NCBI RefSeq assembly: GCF_034387475.1
Contig: NZ_JAXCIL010000002.1
Coordinates: 1,488,001-1,552,000 of the forward strand
Length of the DNA stretch: 64,000 bases
Source: Pseudomonas sp. Teo4
Lineage (GTDB): Bacteria > Pseudomonadota > Gammaproteobacteria > Pseudomonadales > Pseudomonadaceae
Reading direction: 5' to 3'
Shown here: positions 40,372 through 49,038 of the stretch, piece by piece
Numbering within the stretch: position 1 is the stretch's first letter
Layout: every line of letters starts with the position of its first letter
Notes under the pieces: model-generated
Told to the model about the DNA's origin: nothing
What the model saw: only the letters and a program-made list of their open reading frames with translations
Databases searched by the model: none
Translations under genes and position numbers: made by a program

Positions 40372-41327
40372 TTACTTGGCTTTGACGGTCACCCACCATG
40401 GTGTATGCCGCTCGATCTTCACTGGCAGGGCCGGTACCAGCGAGGCCAGGGCCAGGTCGGTATCGTTCAGCGGGAAGCTGCCGGTCACGCGCAGGTTGGC
40501 AACCTCGTCATCCACGCCCAGATGGCCGTTGCGGTATTGGCCCAGCTCGGCGAGCAAGTCGGCCAGGCGCACGTTGTCCACCACCAGCATGCCTCGGGTC
40601 CAGGCGTCGGCGCCGGCTGGTACCGGGGTGATCTGGCCAAGGCCGTTGGCACTCATCAGCACTTGCTGGCCTGCAGCGAGGACGTATTCATCACCGCTGT
40701 TCTGTGGCATCGCCGCGACCGAGGACTGCAGCACCTCCAGGCGCGTGCCGCGGGTTTCGCGGCGTACCAGGAAGCGCGTGCCCAACGGGCGCAGGCGGCC
40801 ATCGTCGGTGCGCACCAGCAGTGGGCGGGGTCGTTGTGGCCGGTTTCGACGGATATTTCGCCCTCATGCAGCACCAGCACGCGCTGGTCGCCTTCATAGT
40901 CGATATCCACTGCGGTGTGCGTGTTCAGGCTCAGCAGCGTGCCGTCTTCAAGGCGCAGGGTGCGCAGCTCGCCGGTGCCGGTGCGCTGGTCGGCCAGCCA
41001 GTAATGCGGTGACAGCGACGGCGCGGCGGCCCAGGCCAGCAGTGAACCGAGCAGGAACATGCTGGCCAACCCGCCGCCGACCTTGCCGATACGTCGCCTG
41101 AGGCCGACCCGCGATTGCAGCAACGCCTGGCGCGCAGGGCCAGCGGCGGCGCTGACCCGTTGGTCCAGTGCGCCCAGTTGCTGCCAGGCGCGGGCGTGTT
41201 CTTCACTGGCTGCGTGCCAACGCATGAATTCGCCGCGTTCATCGGCTGTGCCGCTGCCGTCATCCAGGCTCAGTTTCCAGGCGATGGCAGCGTCCAGAAC
41301 ACGGGCCGAAACCGGTGAGCTGTTCAC
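40372..41327 (-). CDS. FecR-family anti-sigma/sigma regulator (frameshifted)
   Basis: Inner-membrane regulator that passes the signal from the receptor's STN domain to the ECF sigma factor. The GTG at 41327 gives MNSSPVSARVLDAAIAWKLS. The N-terminal FecR cytoplasmic motif (AWKLSLDDGSG...RWHAASEEHARAWQQL) precedes one membrane helix (GLASMFLLGSLLAWAAA, residues about 88-104) and the periplasmic FecR domain (LRTLRLEDGTLLSLNTHTAV). It breaks at about 40829 (GACCCCGCCCACTG needs one C: DPRPLLVRTDDGRL). Corrected length is 318 aa. In the given sequence its frame is continuous with the sigma gene upstream, which I read as an indel near 41337. Confidence 0.88.
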
Positions 41328-41840
41328 GTTGGCTCCCCAGAGCGCCACGTAGCACTGGCGCATGCCTTGGGCGATGTACTGGCGCACACGCGACACCGAC
41401 ACCCCGAGGCGCTCGGCGATTTCAGCATGGCCCATGCCGTCCAGGCGGTTGTGCAGAAACGCAGCGCGGGCCTTGCTCGACAGCTTGCCCAGCAAGCGGT
41501 CGATGGCCTTGAGGTCTTCCAGTATCAGCAGTTGGACTTCAGGCGAAGGTTGTTCCGCTTCCGGCACCAATGCCAGTTCGGCCAGGTAGGCCTGTTCCAG
41601 CGCCGAGCGACGGAAATGGTCGAACATCAACCCTTTGGCAATGGCCGCGAGAAACGCGCGGGGTTCGCGAGGGGTATCGAGCTGTTCGCGGCCGAGCAGG
41701 CGCACGAAAGTATCCTGGCTCAGGTCTTCGGCACGTTGGCGGCAGGCCATGCTGCGTTGCAGCCAGGCAAGCAGCCAGCCGCGATGGTCACGGTAGAGTG
41801 CTCCAACCAGCTCGGCGTGTGGGCTCTGTGCAGAAGACAA
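41324..41840 (-). CDS. ECF sigma factor, FecI-type
   Basis: Extracytoplasmic-function sigma factor for iron-starvation genes. The ATG at 41840 starts MSSAQSPHAELVGALYRDHR. Region 2 (GWLLAWLQRSMACRQRAEDLSQDTFVRLL) and region 4 (LSSKARAAFLHNRLDGMGHAEIAERLGVSVSRVRQYIAQGM) are complete. The frame lacks its own stop and runs on into FecR; removing one G of TGGGGAGCC near 41337 would give an end LWEPT and a GTGA overlap with fecR. Expected length is about 171 aa. A Fur-box-like site lies 32-48 bases upstream, so iron-bound Fur should repress it. Confidence 0.88.
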
Positions 41841-41871
41841 GCAGCGTCCCCCGGAACGAATGCATTAACTA

Positions 41872-41888
41872 ACGATAATTATTCGCGA
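41872..41888 (-). promoter_or_regulatory. Fur-box-like site upstream of fecI-type gene
   Basis: GATAAT-T-ATTCGC (41874-41886) agrees with GATAAT-N-ATTATC at 10 of 12 positions and lies in the expected promoter region of an iron-responsive sigma gene. Confidence 0.6.
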
Positions 41889-41976
41889 TTGTTACAGAGG
41901 CGGGGGCAGGGTGCAATGGACGCTTATCGGATTGCCAGTATGGAGAGGTGCCAAGTGCATGTCTTGATTCATTTGG

Positions 41977-42214
41977 CGCCTGTGCGATCGAGCGCCGCCC
42001 GCGCGGCGCATCGCGAGCAAGGCTCGCTCCTACGTTTGTTTTTGGCCAGTCATGTCTGTGCCAACGCACGCGACCGCCTTGTTTGTACGACTCGCTATTG
42101 AGTCGAACGCCAAAGCGGTCGCGCGCATTTCCCACAGGAATAATTGGCCCGAAACAAACGTAGGAGCGAGCCTTGCTCGCGATGCGCCGCGCGGGCGGCG
42201 CTCGATCTCACAGG
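41977..42214. repeat. 238-bp nested inverted repeat element
   Basis: Outer arms of about 66 bp (41977-42042 and 42149-42214) match with a single visible mismatch; they include GATCGAGCGCCGCCCGCG and GCGAGCAAGGCTCGCTCC. Inside are a second pair (CGCGACCGC/GCGGTCGCG) and a central hairpin (CGACTC GCTATT GAGTCG). No coding capacity and no clear target-site duplication. It is an unusually long member of the REP/BIME type or a non-autonomous mobile element. Confidence 0.85.
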
Positions 42215-42240
42215 CGCAGAAACACTCAAGCCCTACATTT

Positions 42241-42951
42241 CTAAAGCCCGTAATGATGTGCCTTTAGCCTGCGCCACCCGCGCAAGCGCTGTTCCAGCTG
42301 CAACGGGCTATCCAACTGCTGGCGGCGGGCCTGGCTGAACAGGATCAAGGCCAGTTCGGCCGTCACCTGGGCATCGGCGCTGGCGTGGTGGCGTTCGTCC
42401 ACCTGCAAGCCGAAACGTGCCACCCAGTCATCCAGGCTGGCCTCGCGCAGCACCGTGTCGGGGTTGAGCATCGGGGCCAGTTCGGCGATGTCGATGAAGG
42501 GGTGCTGCAGCCGATAGCCGAGGCTTTCCTTCAGCGAGCGGGCTAGCATGCGTTGATCGAAAGGTGCATGGAAGGCCAGCACCGGGCTGTCACCGATGAA
42601 CTCCAGCAGGTCGAGCAATGCCTCGGCTGGGTCGCAGCCCGCGGCCAGAGCGTTGGGGCCAAGACCGTGGATCAGCACGCTGGCATTGGTCTTATGGCCA
42701 GGGCGGCGCAGGGTGCGCTCGAACTGCTGGGTGAAATCAATGGCGCCATCGGCGATGGCCACCGCACCGACCGACAATACCTGATCGCGGTTGGTGTTCA
42801 GCCCGCTGGTTTCCAGGTCCAAAACCACCCAGCGCTGCTCACGCAGGGTGCAGACGCCCAGCGGCGCAGGCTTGGGCAGCTGCGTCAGGCGTTGGCGCAG
42901 TGAGTCCTGCAGCAGGGGACCGTTGGGGCGCAGCCAGGCGAACAGGCTCAT
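42241..42951 (-). CDS. 3'-5' exonuclease, DnaQ/PolC-type
   Basis: Intact, 236 aa. DEDDh exonuclease: ExoI VVLDLETSGLN (Asp about 45, Glu about 47), ExoII FHAPFDQRMLARSL, and ExoIII HHASADAQVTAEL. The RNase T/DNA polymerase III epsilon fold removes 3' nucleotides from DNA or RNA. It starts in an ATGA overlap with the end of the upstream cNMP/CBS/DUF294 gene, so the two are co-translated; this gene pair is conserved in pseudomonads. Specific substrate unknown. From this gene rightwards the sequence has no frameshifts. Confidence 0.92.
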   Translation of the reverse strand: MSLFAWLRPNGPLLQDSLRQRLTQLPKPAPLGVCTLREQRWVVLDLETSGLNTNRDQVLSVGAVAIADGAIDFTQQFERTLRRPGHKTNASVLIHGLGPNALAAGCDPAEALLDLLEFIGDSPVLAFHAPFDQRMLARSLKESLGYRLQHPFIDIAELAPMLNPDTVLREASLDDWVARFGLQVDERHHASADAQVTAELALILFSQARRQQLDSPLQLEQRLRGWRRLKAHHYGL

Positions 42952-44885
42952 AACTGGTACCGCAGGGCCAGGCTGCTTTGCAGGCGCTGGGCTTGGCGCA
43001 GGGACTCGCGCAGGATGCGCCGGTCCAGATGGTTGAGGCTGTCCGGGTCAAGCCGGTTGGAGTGCGGCAGGTTTTCGCGGCTCTGGCGTTGGTGCTGCTG
43101 CATGCGGGTTTGTTGGATGAAGTGATAGGCCTCTTCGTAGGCGGCGCCGTCGAGCGCTTCGATGATGCCTTTTTCGACCAGCTGGCGCAGGCGCTCCAGG
43201 GTATTGCAGGTGCCGATGCCATTGGCCAGCGCCAACAAGCGTGCGCCGTCGACGAAAGGTGTGAGCCCCTGGACTTTGAGGTCGAGGGTGGCGGCTTTGT
43301 CACTCCCCTGGCGGGTTAGCACGAACTCGCGCAGACGGCCCACCGGGGGGCGTTGACGCAACGCGTTGTCGGCCATCATGCGCTGGAAAATGCGGTTGTC
43401 GGCGACCTGTTCGAGGATGCCCTGGCGAAGTTGTTCACAGCCCTGCTCGTCACCCCAGACCACGCGCAGGTCGAAGTAGATGCTCGACCCAAGCAGGTTT
43501 TCCGGGCTGGCTTCGCGAATGAACCCGGCGAAGCGTCGTGCCCATTCCGTGCGCGACAGGCACAGCTCGGGGTTGCCTGCCATGATGTTGCCTTTGCACA
43601 GGGTGAAGCCGCACTGGGCGAGGCTCTGGTTGATGTATTGCGCCAGCGGCAGCAGTCGGGCGCGAATGGCGTCGGCCTCGGCGCTGTCGGCCGCATCGAA
43701 CAGGATGCCGTTGTCCTGGTCGGTGTACAGGGTCTGTTCGCGGCGGCCTTCGCTGCCAAAGCACAGCCAACTGAAGGCAACCCCAGGGTCACCGCGTTCG
43801 GCCAGGGCCAATTCGATCACTCGGCAGACTGTGTGGTCGTTGAGCAGGGTGATGATCTGGGTGATCTGCGTCGACGACGCGCCATGGGCGAGCATGCGTT
43901 CGACCAACTGGCCGATTTCGCCACGCAGGGACACCAGGGTCTCCAGGCGTGGCGCGTGGCGAATGGTTCGTGCCAGGTGCACCAGGTCGACCCGCTGCAG
44001 GGAAAACAGATCGCGCTCGGAAACCACGCCGCACAGCCGGCGGTTGTCCACCAGGCAGACATGGGCGATGTGCCGTTCGGTCATGGCGATGGCTGCGTCG
44101 AAGGCCGAGGCTTGGGGGCTGAGGTAGAACGGTTTCGCCGTCATGTGCTGGTCGATGGGGGCACCCAGGTCGGCATCGGCTGCGGCCACCACCTGGCGCA
44201 GGTCGCGCAGGGTGAAGATGCCGACTGGGTAGCGCTGCGGGTCGACTACCACGATGCTGCCAACTTGCTGCTCGTGCATCAGGCGTACGGCATCGCGCAA
44301 GGGGGTATCGGGTGCGCAGACCACCGGGTGACGCATGGCCAATTCGCCCAGCGGGGCATTCAGCGAATATTGGGTGCCCAGCGTCTCCACGGCACGCTGG
44401 CGCACCTGCTGGTTGAATTGATCGAGCAGACTGCTGACGCCGCGCAGGGCGAAATCGCGGAACACGTCCGACAGTGAGAACAGGCGTATGAACGCGGCTT
44501 TGTTCAGTTGCAGGCAGAAGGTGTCCTCACCGGCCAGGTGCTCGGTGCGGGTGGCGCGCTCGCCCAGCAGTGCCGCCAGGGGGAAGCACTCGCCGCTGGT
44601 GATCTCGAAGGTGGTTTCCACGCCGGGCTTGACCAGGTGCTGGCGCTCGCCCACCACGCGGCCTTGCTTGACGATGTAGAAGTGCTCCACTGGCCCGTCG
44701 GCGGGCTTGAGGATGCTTTCCCCTTCGGCATAGAAGCGCAGCTGGCACTGTTCCACCAGATAGGCCAGGTGGCTGTGCTCCATCTGGTTGAACGGCGGAA
44801 AACGCTGCAGAAACTGCAACGTGCCCTGAATGTTCTGCAGAACAGCCGTCCTGCCCGCCTGGCTGTAGGCGTCCTTTTTGCTCAT
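42948..44885 (-). CDS. cNMP-binding/CBS/DUF294 nucleotidyltransferase-like protein
   Basis: Intact, 645 aa, soluble. Order: cyclic-nucleotide-binding fold (about 20-145; ILKPADGPVEHFYIVKQGRV), tandem CBS domains (about 165-290; VGSIVVVDPQRYPVGIFTLR; VCLVDNRRLCGVVSERDLF), a GlnD-like DUF294 nucleotidyltransferase domain (about 330-460; FGSEGRREQTLYTDQDNGIL carries GS...D-x-D) and a DUF294 C-terminal helical domain (about 490-630). Likely a signal-responsive nucleotidyl- or uridylyltransferase; target unknown. It is coupled to the exonuclease by ATGA overlap. A perfect AT palindrome lies just upstream (44909-44928). Confidence 0.92.
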   Translation of the reverse strand: MSKKDAYSQAGRTAVLQNIQGTLQFLQRFPPFNQMEHSHLAYLVEQCQLRFYAEGESILKPADGPVEHFYIVKQGRVVGERQHLVKPGVETTFEITSGECFPLAALLGERATRTEHLAGEDTFCLQLNKAAFIRLFSLSDVFRDFALRGVSSLLDQFNQQVRQRAVETLGTQYSLNAPLGELAMRHPVVCAPDTPLRDAVRLMHEQQVGSIVVVDPQRYPVGIFTLRDLRQVVAAADADLGAPIDQHMTAKPFYLSPQASAFDAAIAMTERHIAHVCLVDNRRLCGVVSERDLFSLQRVDLVHLARTIRHAPRLETLVSLRGEIGQLVERMLAHGASSTQITQIITLLNDHTVCRVIELALAERGDPGVAFSWLCFGSEGRREQTLYTDQDNGILFDAADSAEADAIRARLLPLAQYINQSLAQCGFTLCKGNIMAGNPELCLSRTEWARRFAGFIREASPENLLGSSIYFDLRVVWGDEQGCEQLRQGILEQVADNRIFQRMMADNALRQRPPVGRLREFVLTRQGSDKAATLDLKVQGLTPFVDGARLLALANGIGTCNTLERLRQLVEKGIIEALDGAAYEEAYHFIQQTRMQQHQRQSRENLPHSNRLDPDSLNHLDRRILRESLRQAQRLQSSLALRYQL

Positions 44886-45067
44886 GAAACTGACCGTATC
44901 GCTACGCCGAACTATATATATCTATATATAGGTGCCGGCCTTGTTGTTCTCTGCCTCCATGGTCGGCTGGTAGCGGTGTGGTGCCCATTGGACGTAAGTC
45001 TATGGGGCGGGTGTGAACAACATCACAAGGCGTTGTCCTAGCGATTGGACGTGATATTTCTGACGAG

Positions 45068-45517
45068 ATGACCATGGTTGAGCATGACGACATCCTGAGC
45101 GAAGCCGAACGTGAAGCACTGGCCGTGGTGAGTGCGCCTGTGGCGTCCAAGCCGGTGGTGCTGGTTGTGGATGACAACCCGGTGAACAGCGAGGCGCTAT
45201 GCCTATACCTGAAAAGCCGGGGGATCGACTGCATGAAGGCGGACGGTGCTCAGGAGGCGATGTTCAAACTGCATTACGAACCGAGAATCAGCTTGATGAT
45301 CACCGACTTGCGCATGCAACCCAAGGACGGTCTGGAGTTGATTCGGCAAATCCGTGAGTCGGAGCGGGCGGCGCTGTCGATCATCGTGGTGTCGGGTGAC
45401 ACCGATGTGAAAGAGGCGGTGGATGTGATGCACCTGGGGGTGGTGGATTTCCTGCTCAAGCCGGTGGACTTGGGCAAGTTGCTGGGGTTGGTGAGGAAAG
45501 AACTGAAGTTGGGTTAA
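45068..45517 (+). CDS. Single-domain response regulator (REC only)
   Basis: Intact, 149 aa. After a 28-residue N-terminal extension it has one receiver domain: VVLVVDDNPVNSEALCLYL (acidic pair), LMITDLRMQPKDGLEL (phospho-acceptor Asp about 79), SIIVVSGDTDVKEAV (Ser/Thr switch) and FLLKPVDLGKLLGLV (Lys). There is no output domain, so it acts by protein contact or as a phosphate relay. No kinase gene is adjacent; the divergent neighbour is the cNMP/CBS/DUF294 gene. Partner unknown. Confidence 0.9.
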   Translation: MTMVEHDDILSEAEREALAVVSAPVASKPVVLVVDDNPVNSEALCLYLKSRGIDCMKADGAQEAMFKLHYEPRISLMITDLRMQPKDGLELIRQIRESERAALSIIVVSGDTDVKEAVDVMHLGVVDFLLKPVDLGKLLGLVRKELKLG

Positions 45518-45527
45518 AGGCAGTGCA

Positions 45528-45620
45528 GGCCTCATCGCCGGCAAGCCGGCTCCCACAGGTATTCCACTGGTTTCAGGCAAGTGGTCTTTCTGTGGGAGCC
45601 GGCTTGCCGGCGATGAGGCC
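45528..45620. repeat. REP pair (CCGGCAAGCCGGCTCCCACAGG class)
   Basis: Perfectly matching arms GGCCTCATCGCCGGCAAGCC and GGCTTGCCGGCGATGAGGCC with about 31 bp between. It lies between the two convergent genes for the REC protein and glcB. Confidence 0.93.
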
Positions 45621-45640
45621 GCACAGCGGCCTCTTACGGC

Positions 45641-47818
45641 TTACAGCCCGTTACGCGCCTTGAACTCGCGACGACGACGGTGCAGCACTGGCTCGGTATA
45701 ACCGTTCGGCTGCTTGGCACCCTCTACCACCAGCTCGACAGCCGCCTGGAACGCGATGTTGTCGTCGAAGTTCGGCGCCATCGGGCGGTACTGGGCGTCA
45801 CTGGCGTTCTGCTTGTCCACCACCGCGGCCATGCGCTTGAGGCTTTCCAGCACCTGCTCCTGGGTGACCACGCCATGACGCAGCCAGTTGGCCAGCAGTT
45901 GGGCCGAGATACGCAGGGTGGCGCGGTCTTCCATCAGGCCGACGTCGTTGATGTCCGGCACCTTGGAGCAGCCCACACCCTGGTCGATCCAGCGAACCAC
46001 GTAGCCAAGGATGCCTTGGGCGTTGTTGTCCAGTTCGTTGCGGATCTCTTCGGCCGACCAGTTGGTATTGGCCGCCAGCGGGATGGTCAGGATGTCGTCG
46101 ACCGAAGCCGGCGTGCGCGACGCCAGCTCGCGCTGACGCGCCTGCACGTCCACCTTGTGGTAGTGCAGCGCATGCAGGGTGGCGGCGGTTGGCGATGGAA
46201 CCCAGGCAGTGTTGGCGCCTGCCAGCGGGTGAGCGATTTTCTGCTCGAGCATGGCAGCCATCAGGTCCGGCATGGCCCACATGCCCTTGCCGATTTGCGC
46301 ACGGCCTTGCAGGCCGGTGGCCAGGCCAACGTCGACGTTGTTGTTTTCGTAGGCGCCGATCCACTTCTCGTTCTTCATGGCGCCCTTGCGCACAACGGCG
46401 CCAGCTTCCATGGAGGTGTGGATTTCGTCACCGGTGCGGTCGAGGAAGCCGGTGTTGATGAACACCACACGCTCGGCGGCCGACTTGATGCAGGCCTTGA
46501 GGTTGACCGTGGTGCGGCGCTCTTCGTCCATGATGCCGACCTTGACGGTATTGCGCGGCATGCCGAGCAGGTCTTCGACGCGGCTGAAGATCTCGGCGGC
46601 GAACGCCACTTCTTCCGGGCCGTGCATCTTCGGCTTGACGATGTAGACACTGCCAGTGCGGGTGTTCTTGCGGCTGGTGTTGCCGTTGAGGTTGTGCAGG
46701 GCGATCAGGTTGGTGAACAGGCCGTCCTGGATGCCTTCCGGAATCTCGTTGCCTTGGCCGTCGAGGATCGCCGGGTTGGTCATCAGGTGACCAACGTTAC
46801 GCACGAACAGCAGCGAGCGACCGTGCAGGGTGACGCTGCCACCGTTCGGTGCGGCGTACTCGCGGTCCGGGTTCATGGTACGGGTGAAGGTCTTGCCGCC
46901 CTTGCTCACGCTTTCGGCCAGGTCGCCTTTCATCAGGCCCAGCCAGTTGCGGTAGACGATGACCTTGTCATCGGCATCGACGGCGGCAACCGAGTCTTCG
47001 CAGTCCATGATGGTGGTCAGTGCCGATTCCATCAGGATGTCCTTCACGCCGGCGGCATCGGTGCTGCCTACCGGGGTGCTGGCGTCGACCTGGATCTCGA
47101 AGTGCAGGCCATTGTGCTTGAGCAGCACGGCGGTCGGGGCCGCGGCGTCGCCGTGGAAGCCGATCAGTTGGGCGTCGTCACGCAGGCCGCTGTTGCTGCC
47201 GCCTTTGAGGGCGACGATCAGCTTGCCGCCTTCGATGCGGTAACCGGTGGAGTCGACGTGTGAGCCGGCAGCCAGCGGCGCGGCTTCGTCGAGGAAGGCA
47301 CGGGCGAAGGCGATGACCTTGTCGCCGCGGACCTTGTTGTAGCCCTGGCCTTTTTCGGCGCCGCCTTCATCGCTGATGGCATCGGTGCCGTACAGCGCGT
47401 CGTACAGCGAACCCCAGCGGGCGTTGGCGGCGTTCAGGGCGAAGCGGGCGTTCATCACCGGCACCACCAGCTGCGGGCCGGCCATGTGAGCGATTTCTTC
47501 GTCGACGTTTTGGGTAGTGGCCTGGAAATCGTCGGCTTGTGGCAGCAGGTAGCCGATTTCCTGGAGGAAGCTTTTGTAGGCTACGGCGTCGTGTGCCTGG
47601 CCTTTGCGTGCCTGGTGCCAGGCGTCGATCTTGGCTTGCAGCTCGTCGCGCTTGGCGAGCAGGGCTTTGTTCTTCGGAGCGAGGTCATTGATGATCTTCT
47701 CGGCACCGGCCCAGAACTGCTCGGCGACGATGCCGGTTCCCGGAATGGCTTCGTTGTTGACGAAGTCGTACAGGGCCTTGGCGACCTGAAGGCCACCGAC
47801 TTGAACGTATCCAGTCAT
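45641..47818 (-). CDS. glcB: Malate synthase G
   Basis: Condenses glyoxylate with acetyl-CoA to malate; second step of the glyoxylate shunt and of glycolate use. Intact, 725 aa, the normal length of the G isoform. I choose [20 protein letters not shown] (ATG 47818, GAGG upstream) over a start four codons earlier. Diagnostic segments are [20 protein letters not shown] (Mg-binding Glu and Asp), [50 protein letters not shown] and [20 protein letters not shown] (catalytic Asp region). Upstream sites shared with aceE (48005-48091) suggest joint control of pyruvate dehydrogenase and the shunt. Confidence 0.98.
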   Translation of the reverse strand: MTGYVQVGGLQVAKALYDFVNNEAIPGTGIVAEQFWAGAEKIINDLAPKNKALLAKRDELQAKIDAWHQARKGQAHDAVAYKSFLQEIGYLLPQADDFQATTQNVDEEIAHMAGPQLVVPVMNARFALNAANARWGSLYDALYGTDAISDEGGAEKGQGYNKVRGDKVIAFARAFLDEAAPLAAGSHVDSTGYRIEGGKLIVALKGGSNSGLRDDAQLIGFHGDAAAPTAVLLKHNGLHFEIQVDASTPVGSTDAAGVKDILMESALTTIMDCEDSVAAVDADDKVIVYRNWLGLMKGDLAESVSKGGKTFTRTMNPDREYAAPNGGSVTLHGRSLLFVRNVGHLMTNPAILDGQGNEIPEGIQDGLFTNLIALHNLNGNTSRKNTRTGSVYIVKPKMHGPEEVAFAAEIFSRVEDLLGMPRNTVKVGIMDEERRTTVNLKACIKSAAERVVFINTGFLDRTGDEIHTSMEAGAVVRKGAMKNEKWIGAYENNNVDVGLATGLQGRAQIGKGMWAMPDLMAAMLEQKIAHPLAGANTAWVPSPTAATLHALHYHKVDVQARQRELASRTPASVDDILTIPLAANTNWSAEEIRNELDNNAQGILGYVVRWIDQGVGCSKVPDINDVGLMEDRATLRISAQLLANWLRHGVVTQEQVLESLKRMAAVVDKQNASDAQYRPMAPNFDDNIAFQAAVELVVEGAKQPNGYTEPVLHRRRREFKARNGL

Positions 47819-48004
47819 TGCTTGCCTCACCTCTGCTCAGCTATTTCGCTCTTCTGTATTAAGCCTGTAGCGCTTCTCTAAACACGGCACCAGTGCATGC
47901 CCCCGGAGCGAGTCCGAGCGCGGCTGGGTGCGGCCTGCCAGACGGGCTGGCGGGCAGTGTACGTATTTTCACAGGCGCCTTGGCAGACATCCAAACAACG
48001 CTTT

Positions 48005-48030
48005 TGTAGTCCGCGCCACGGCATACTACA
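48005..48030. promoter_or_regulatory. TGTAGT-N14-ACTACA site upstream of glcB (RccR-type)
   Basis: The same half-sites as at aceE, but spaced 14 bp instead of 3, a difference of 11 bp, close to one helical turn. It lies about 187-212 bases upstream of the glcB start. RccR is known to bind at glcB in Pseudomonas; the match of motif to protein is from memory. Confidence 0.6.
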
Positions 48031-48073
48031 TGAAGCAGTAGGCGGGGGAAAATCAGACTAAAAGCGTCGTTGT

Positions 48074-48091
48074 GCGACCGGTTGGTCGCAT
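48074..48091. promoter_or_regulatory. TGCGACC/GGTCGCA palindrome upstream of glcB
   Basis: TGCGACC-GGTT-GGTCGCA, perfect 7-bp arms. It corresponds to the palindrome at 23012-23028 upstream of aceE. Confidence 0.5.
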
Positions 48092-48271
48092 AGGGTCACG
48101 CTGGGAGTGGCTATGTTCGCAAAAAACTGGTGGATTGTTCCAGATAAATCTTGAAACAGTACACGATTCGTTGGTCAGACTGTCCTGCGGCAGGTTGCCG
48201 CGCCTTGCCTATACTGAGTCGATCCCCCCGATTTTCGCCGCCCAAGGCGGCTTTCAGCAGAGGAACGGCCT

Positions 48272-48790
48272 GTGGATCATCTTGTACTGACCGTGATTGC
48301 CCCTGACAAGGCCGGCCAGGTCGAACGCATTGCCGAGTGCATCGCCAACCATAGCGGCAACTGGTTGGAGAGCCGTATGTCGCGCATGGCTGGGCAGTTT
48401 GCCGGGATCTTGCGGGTTGCCGTACCTGCAGAAAATTACGATGAGCTGGTCGAGTCGCTGCAAAAGCTGGCCAAGTACGATATTCGCGTGCTGATTGCCG
48501 AAAGCGGGATCGAGCCGTCTTGTACCTGGAAGCCGATCGCCATGGAGCTGGTGGGAAATGACCGGCCGGGGATCGTGCGTGATATCACCAAACTGTTGGC
48601 CGAACTGGGCGTGAATCTTGAGCGTTTCACGACTGAGGTGCGTCCGGCGCCGATGAGCAGCGAGCCGTTGTTCGTTGCCGATGCCTTGTTGGCATTGCCA
48701 CTGACGCTGTCGCTGGAGGAGCTGCAGCGGCGCCTGGAGAGCCTGGCGGATGACCTGATGGTGGAGTTGAAGCTGCGGCCGGAGGAGTGA
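48272..48790 (+). CDS. gcvR: Glycine cleavage system repressor GcvR-like ACT protein
   Basis: Intact, 172 aa, GTG start at 48272 with AGGA seven bases upstream. Two ACT domains: residues about 3-75 (LVLTVIAPDKAGQVERIAEC; LESRMSRMAGQFAGILRVAV) and about 90-165 (IAMELVGNDRPGIVRDITKL; LLALPLTLSLEELQRRLESL). No DNA-binding domain. In E. coli GcvR binds GcvA and glycine to repress glycine cleavage; the same role is likely, with the partner encoded elsewhere. Confidence 0.88.
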   Translation: MDHLVLTVIAPDKAGQVERIAECIANHSGNWLESRMSRMAGQFAGILRVAVPAENYDELVESLQKLAKYDIRVLIAESGIEPSCTWKPIAMELVGNDRPGIVRDITKLLAELGVNLERFTTEVRPAPMSSEPLFVADALLALPLTLSLEELQRRLESLADDLMVELKLRPEE

Positions 48791-48853
48791 TCTGGATTTC
48801 CCAAGGCGTGTAGCAGCTTTGTATGGGTTATCCCGTTTTCACGGGGACGGCCC

Positions 48854-48862
48854 TGTGGATAA
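48854..48862 (-). promoter_or_regulatory. DnaA-box-like 9-mer (copy 1)
   Basis: TGTGGATAA, the complement of the consensus DnaA box TTATCCACA, within GGACGGCCCTGTGGATAACC. A second copy with similar flanks lies 113 bp away at 48967. Confidence 0.55.
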
Positions 48863-48966
48863 CCTGGGGGCCTTGTGCTCTAGCCCAGACGGGCCAAGGC
48901 TTGCACCGCTTTGATCAAAAAACACCCAAAAATCAGTAGCTTGTGCACAAAGCACGGGGACGAGGG

Positions 48967-48975
48967 TGTGGATAA
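48967..48975 (-). promoter_or_regulatory. DnaA-box-like 9-mer (copy 2)
   Basis: TGTGGATAA again, in GGACGAGGGTGTGGATAACC. Same orientation as copy 1; between them lies an AT-rich segment with TTTGATCAAAAAACACCC. Confidence 0.55.
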
Positions 48976-49038
48976 CCTTTGGAGATGTTTCTGTAGGCCA
49001 CGGATCGCGTGGCCTGCAGAGTTTTGATCGTTTTTTGA

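Larger units (their letters stand above)
41841..42240. other. fecI upstream region and large inverted repeat, no gene
   Basis: 400 bases without a gene. They hold the Fur-box-like sequence (41872-41888) and a nested inverted repeat (41977-42214). Short open frames within the repeat arise from its palindromic structure. Confidence 0.75.
47819..48271. other. glcB-gcvR divergent regulatory region
   Basis: 453 bases without a gene. It holds a TGTAGT-N14-ACTACA pair (48005-48030) and a TGCGACC/GGTCGCA palindrome (48074-48091). The gcvR-proximal part (48100-48250) should hold its promoter; no terminator is evident. Confidence 0.75.

Noticed and set aside
41985..42215. Short frames in the large inverted repeat as a small gene
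   Set aside because: They mirror each other on both strands because of the palindrome and lack ribosome sites.
45680..47263. 527-codon plus-strand frame opposite glcB
   Set aside because: Shadow of glcB; no start context and no recognisable domains.
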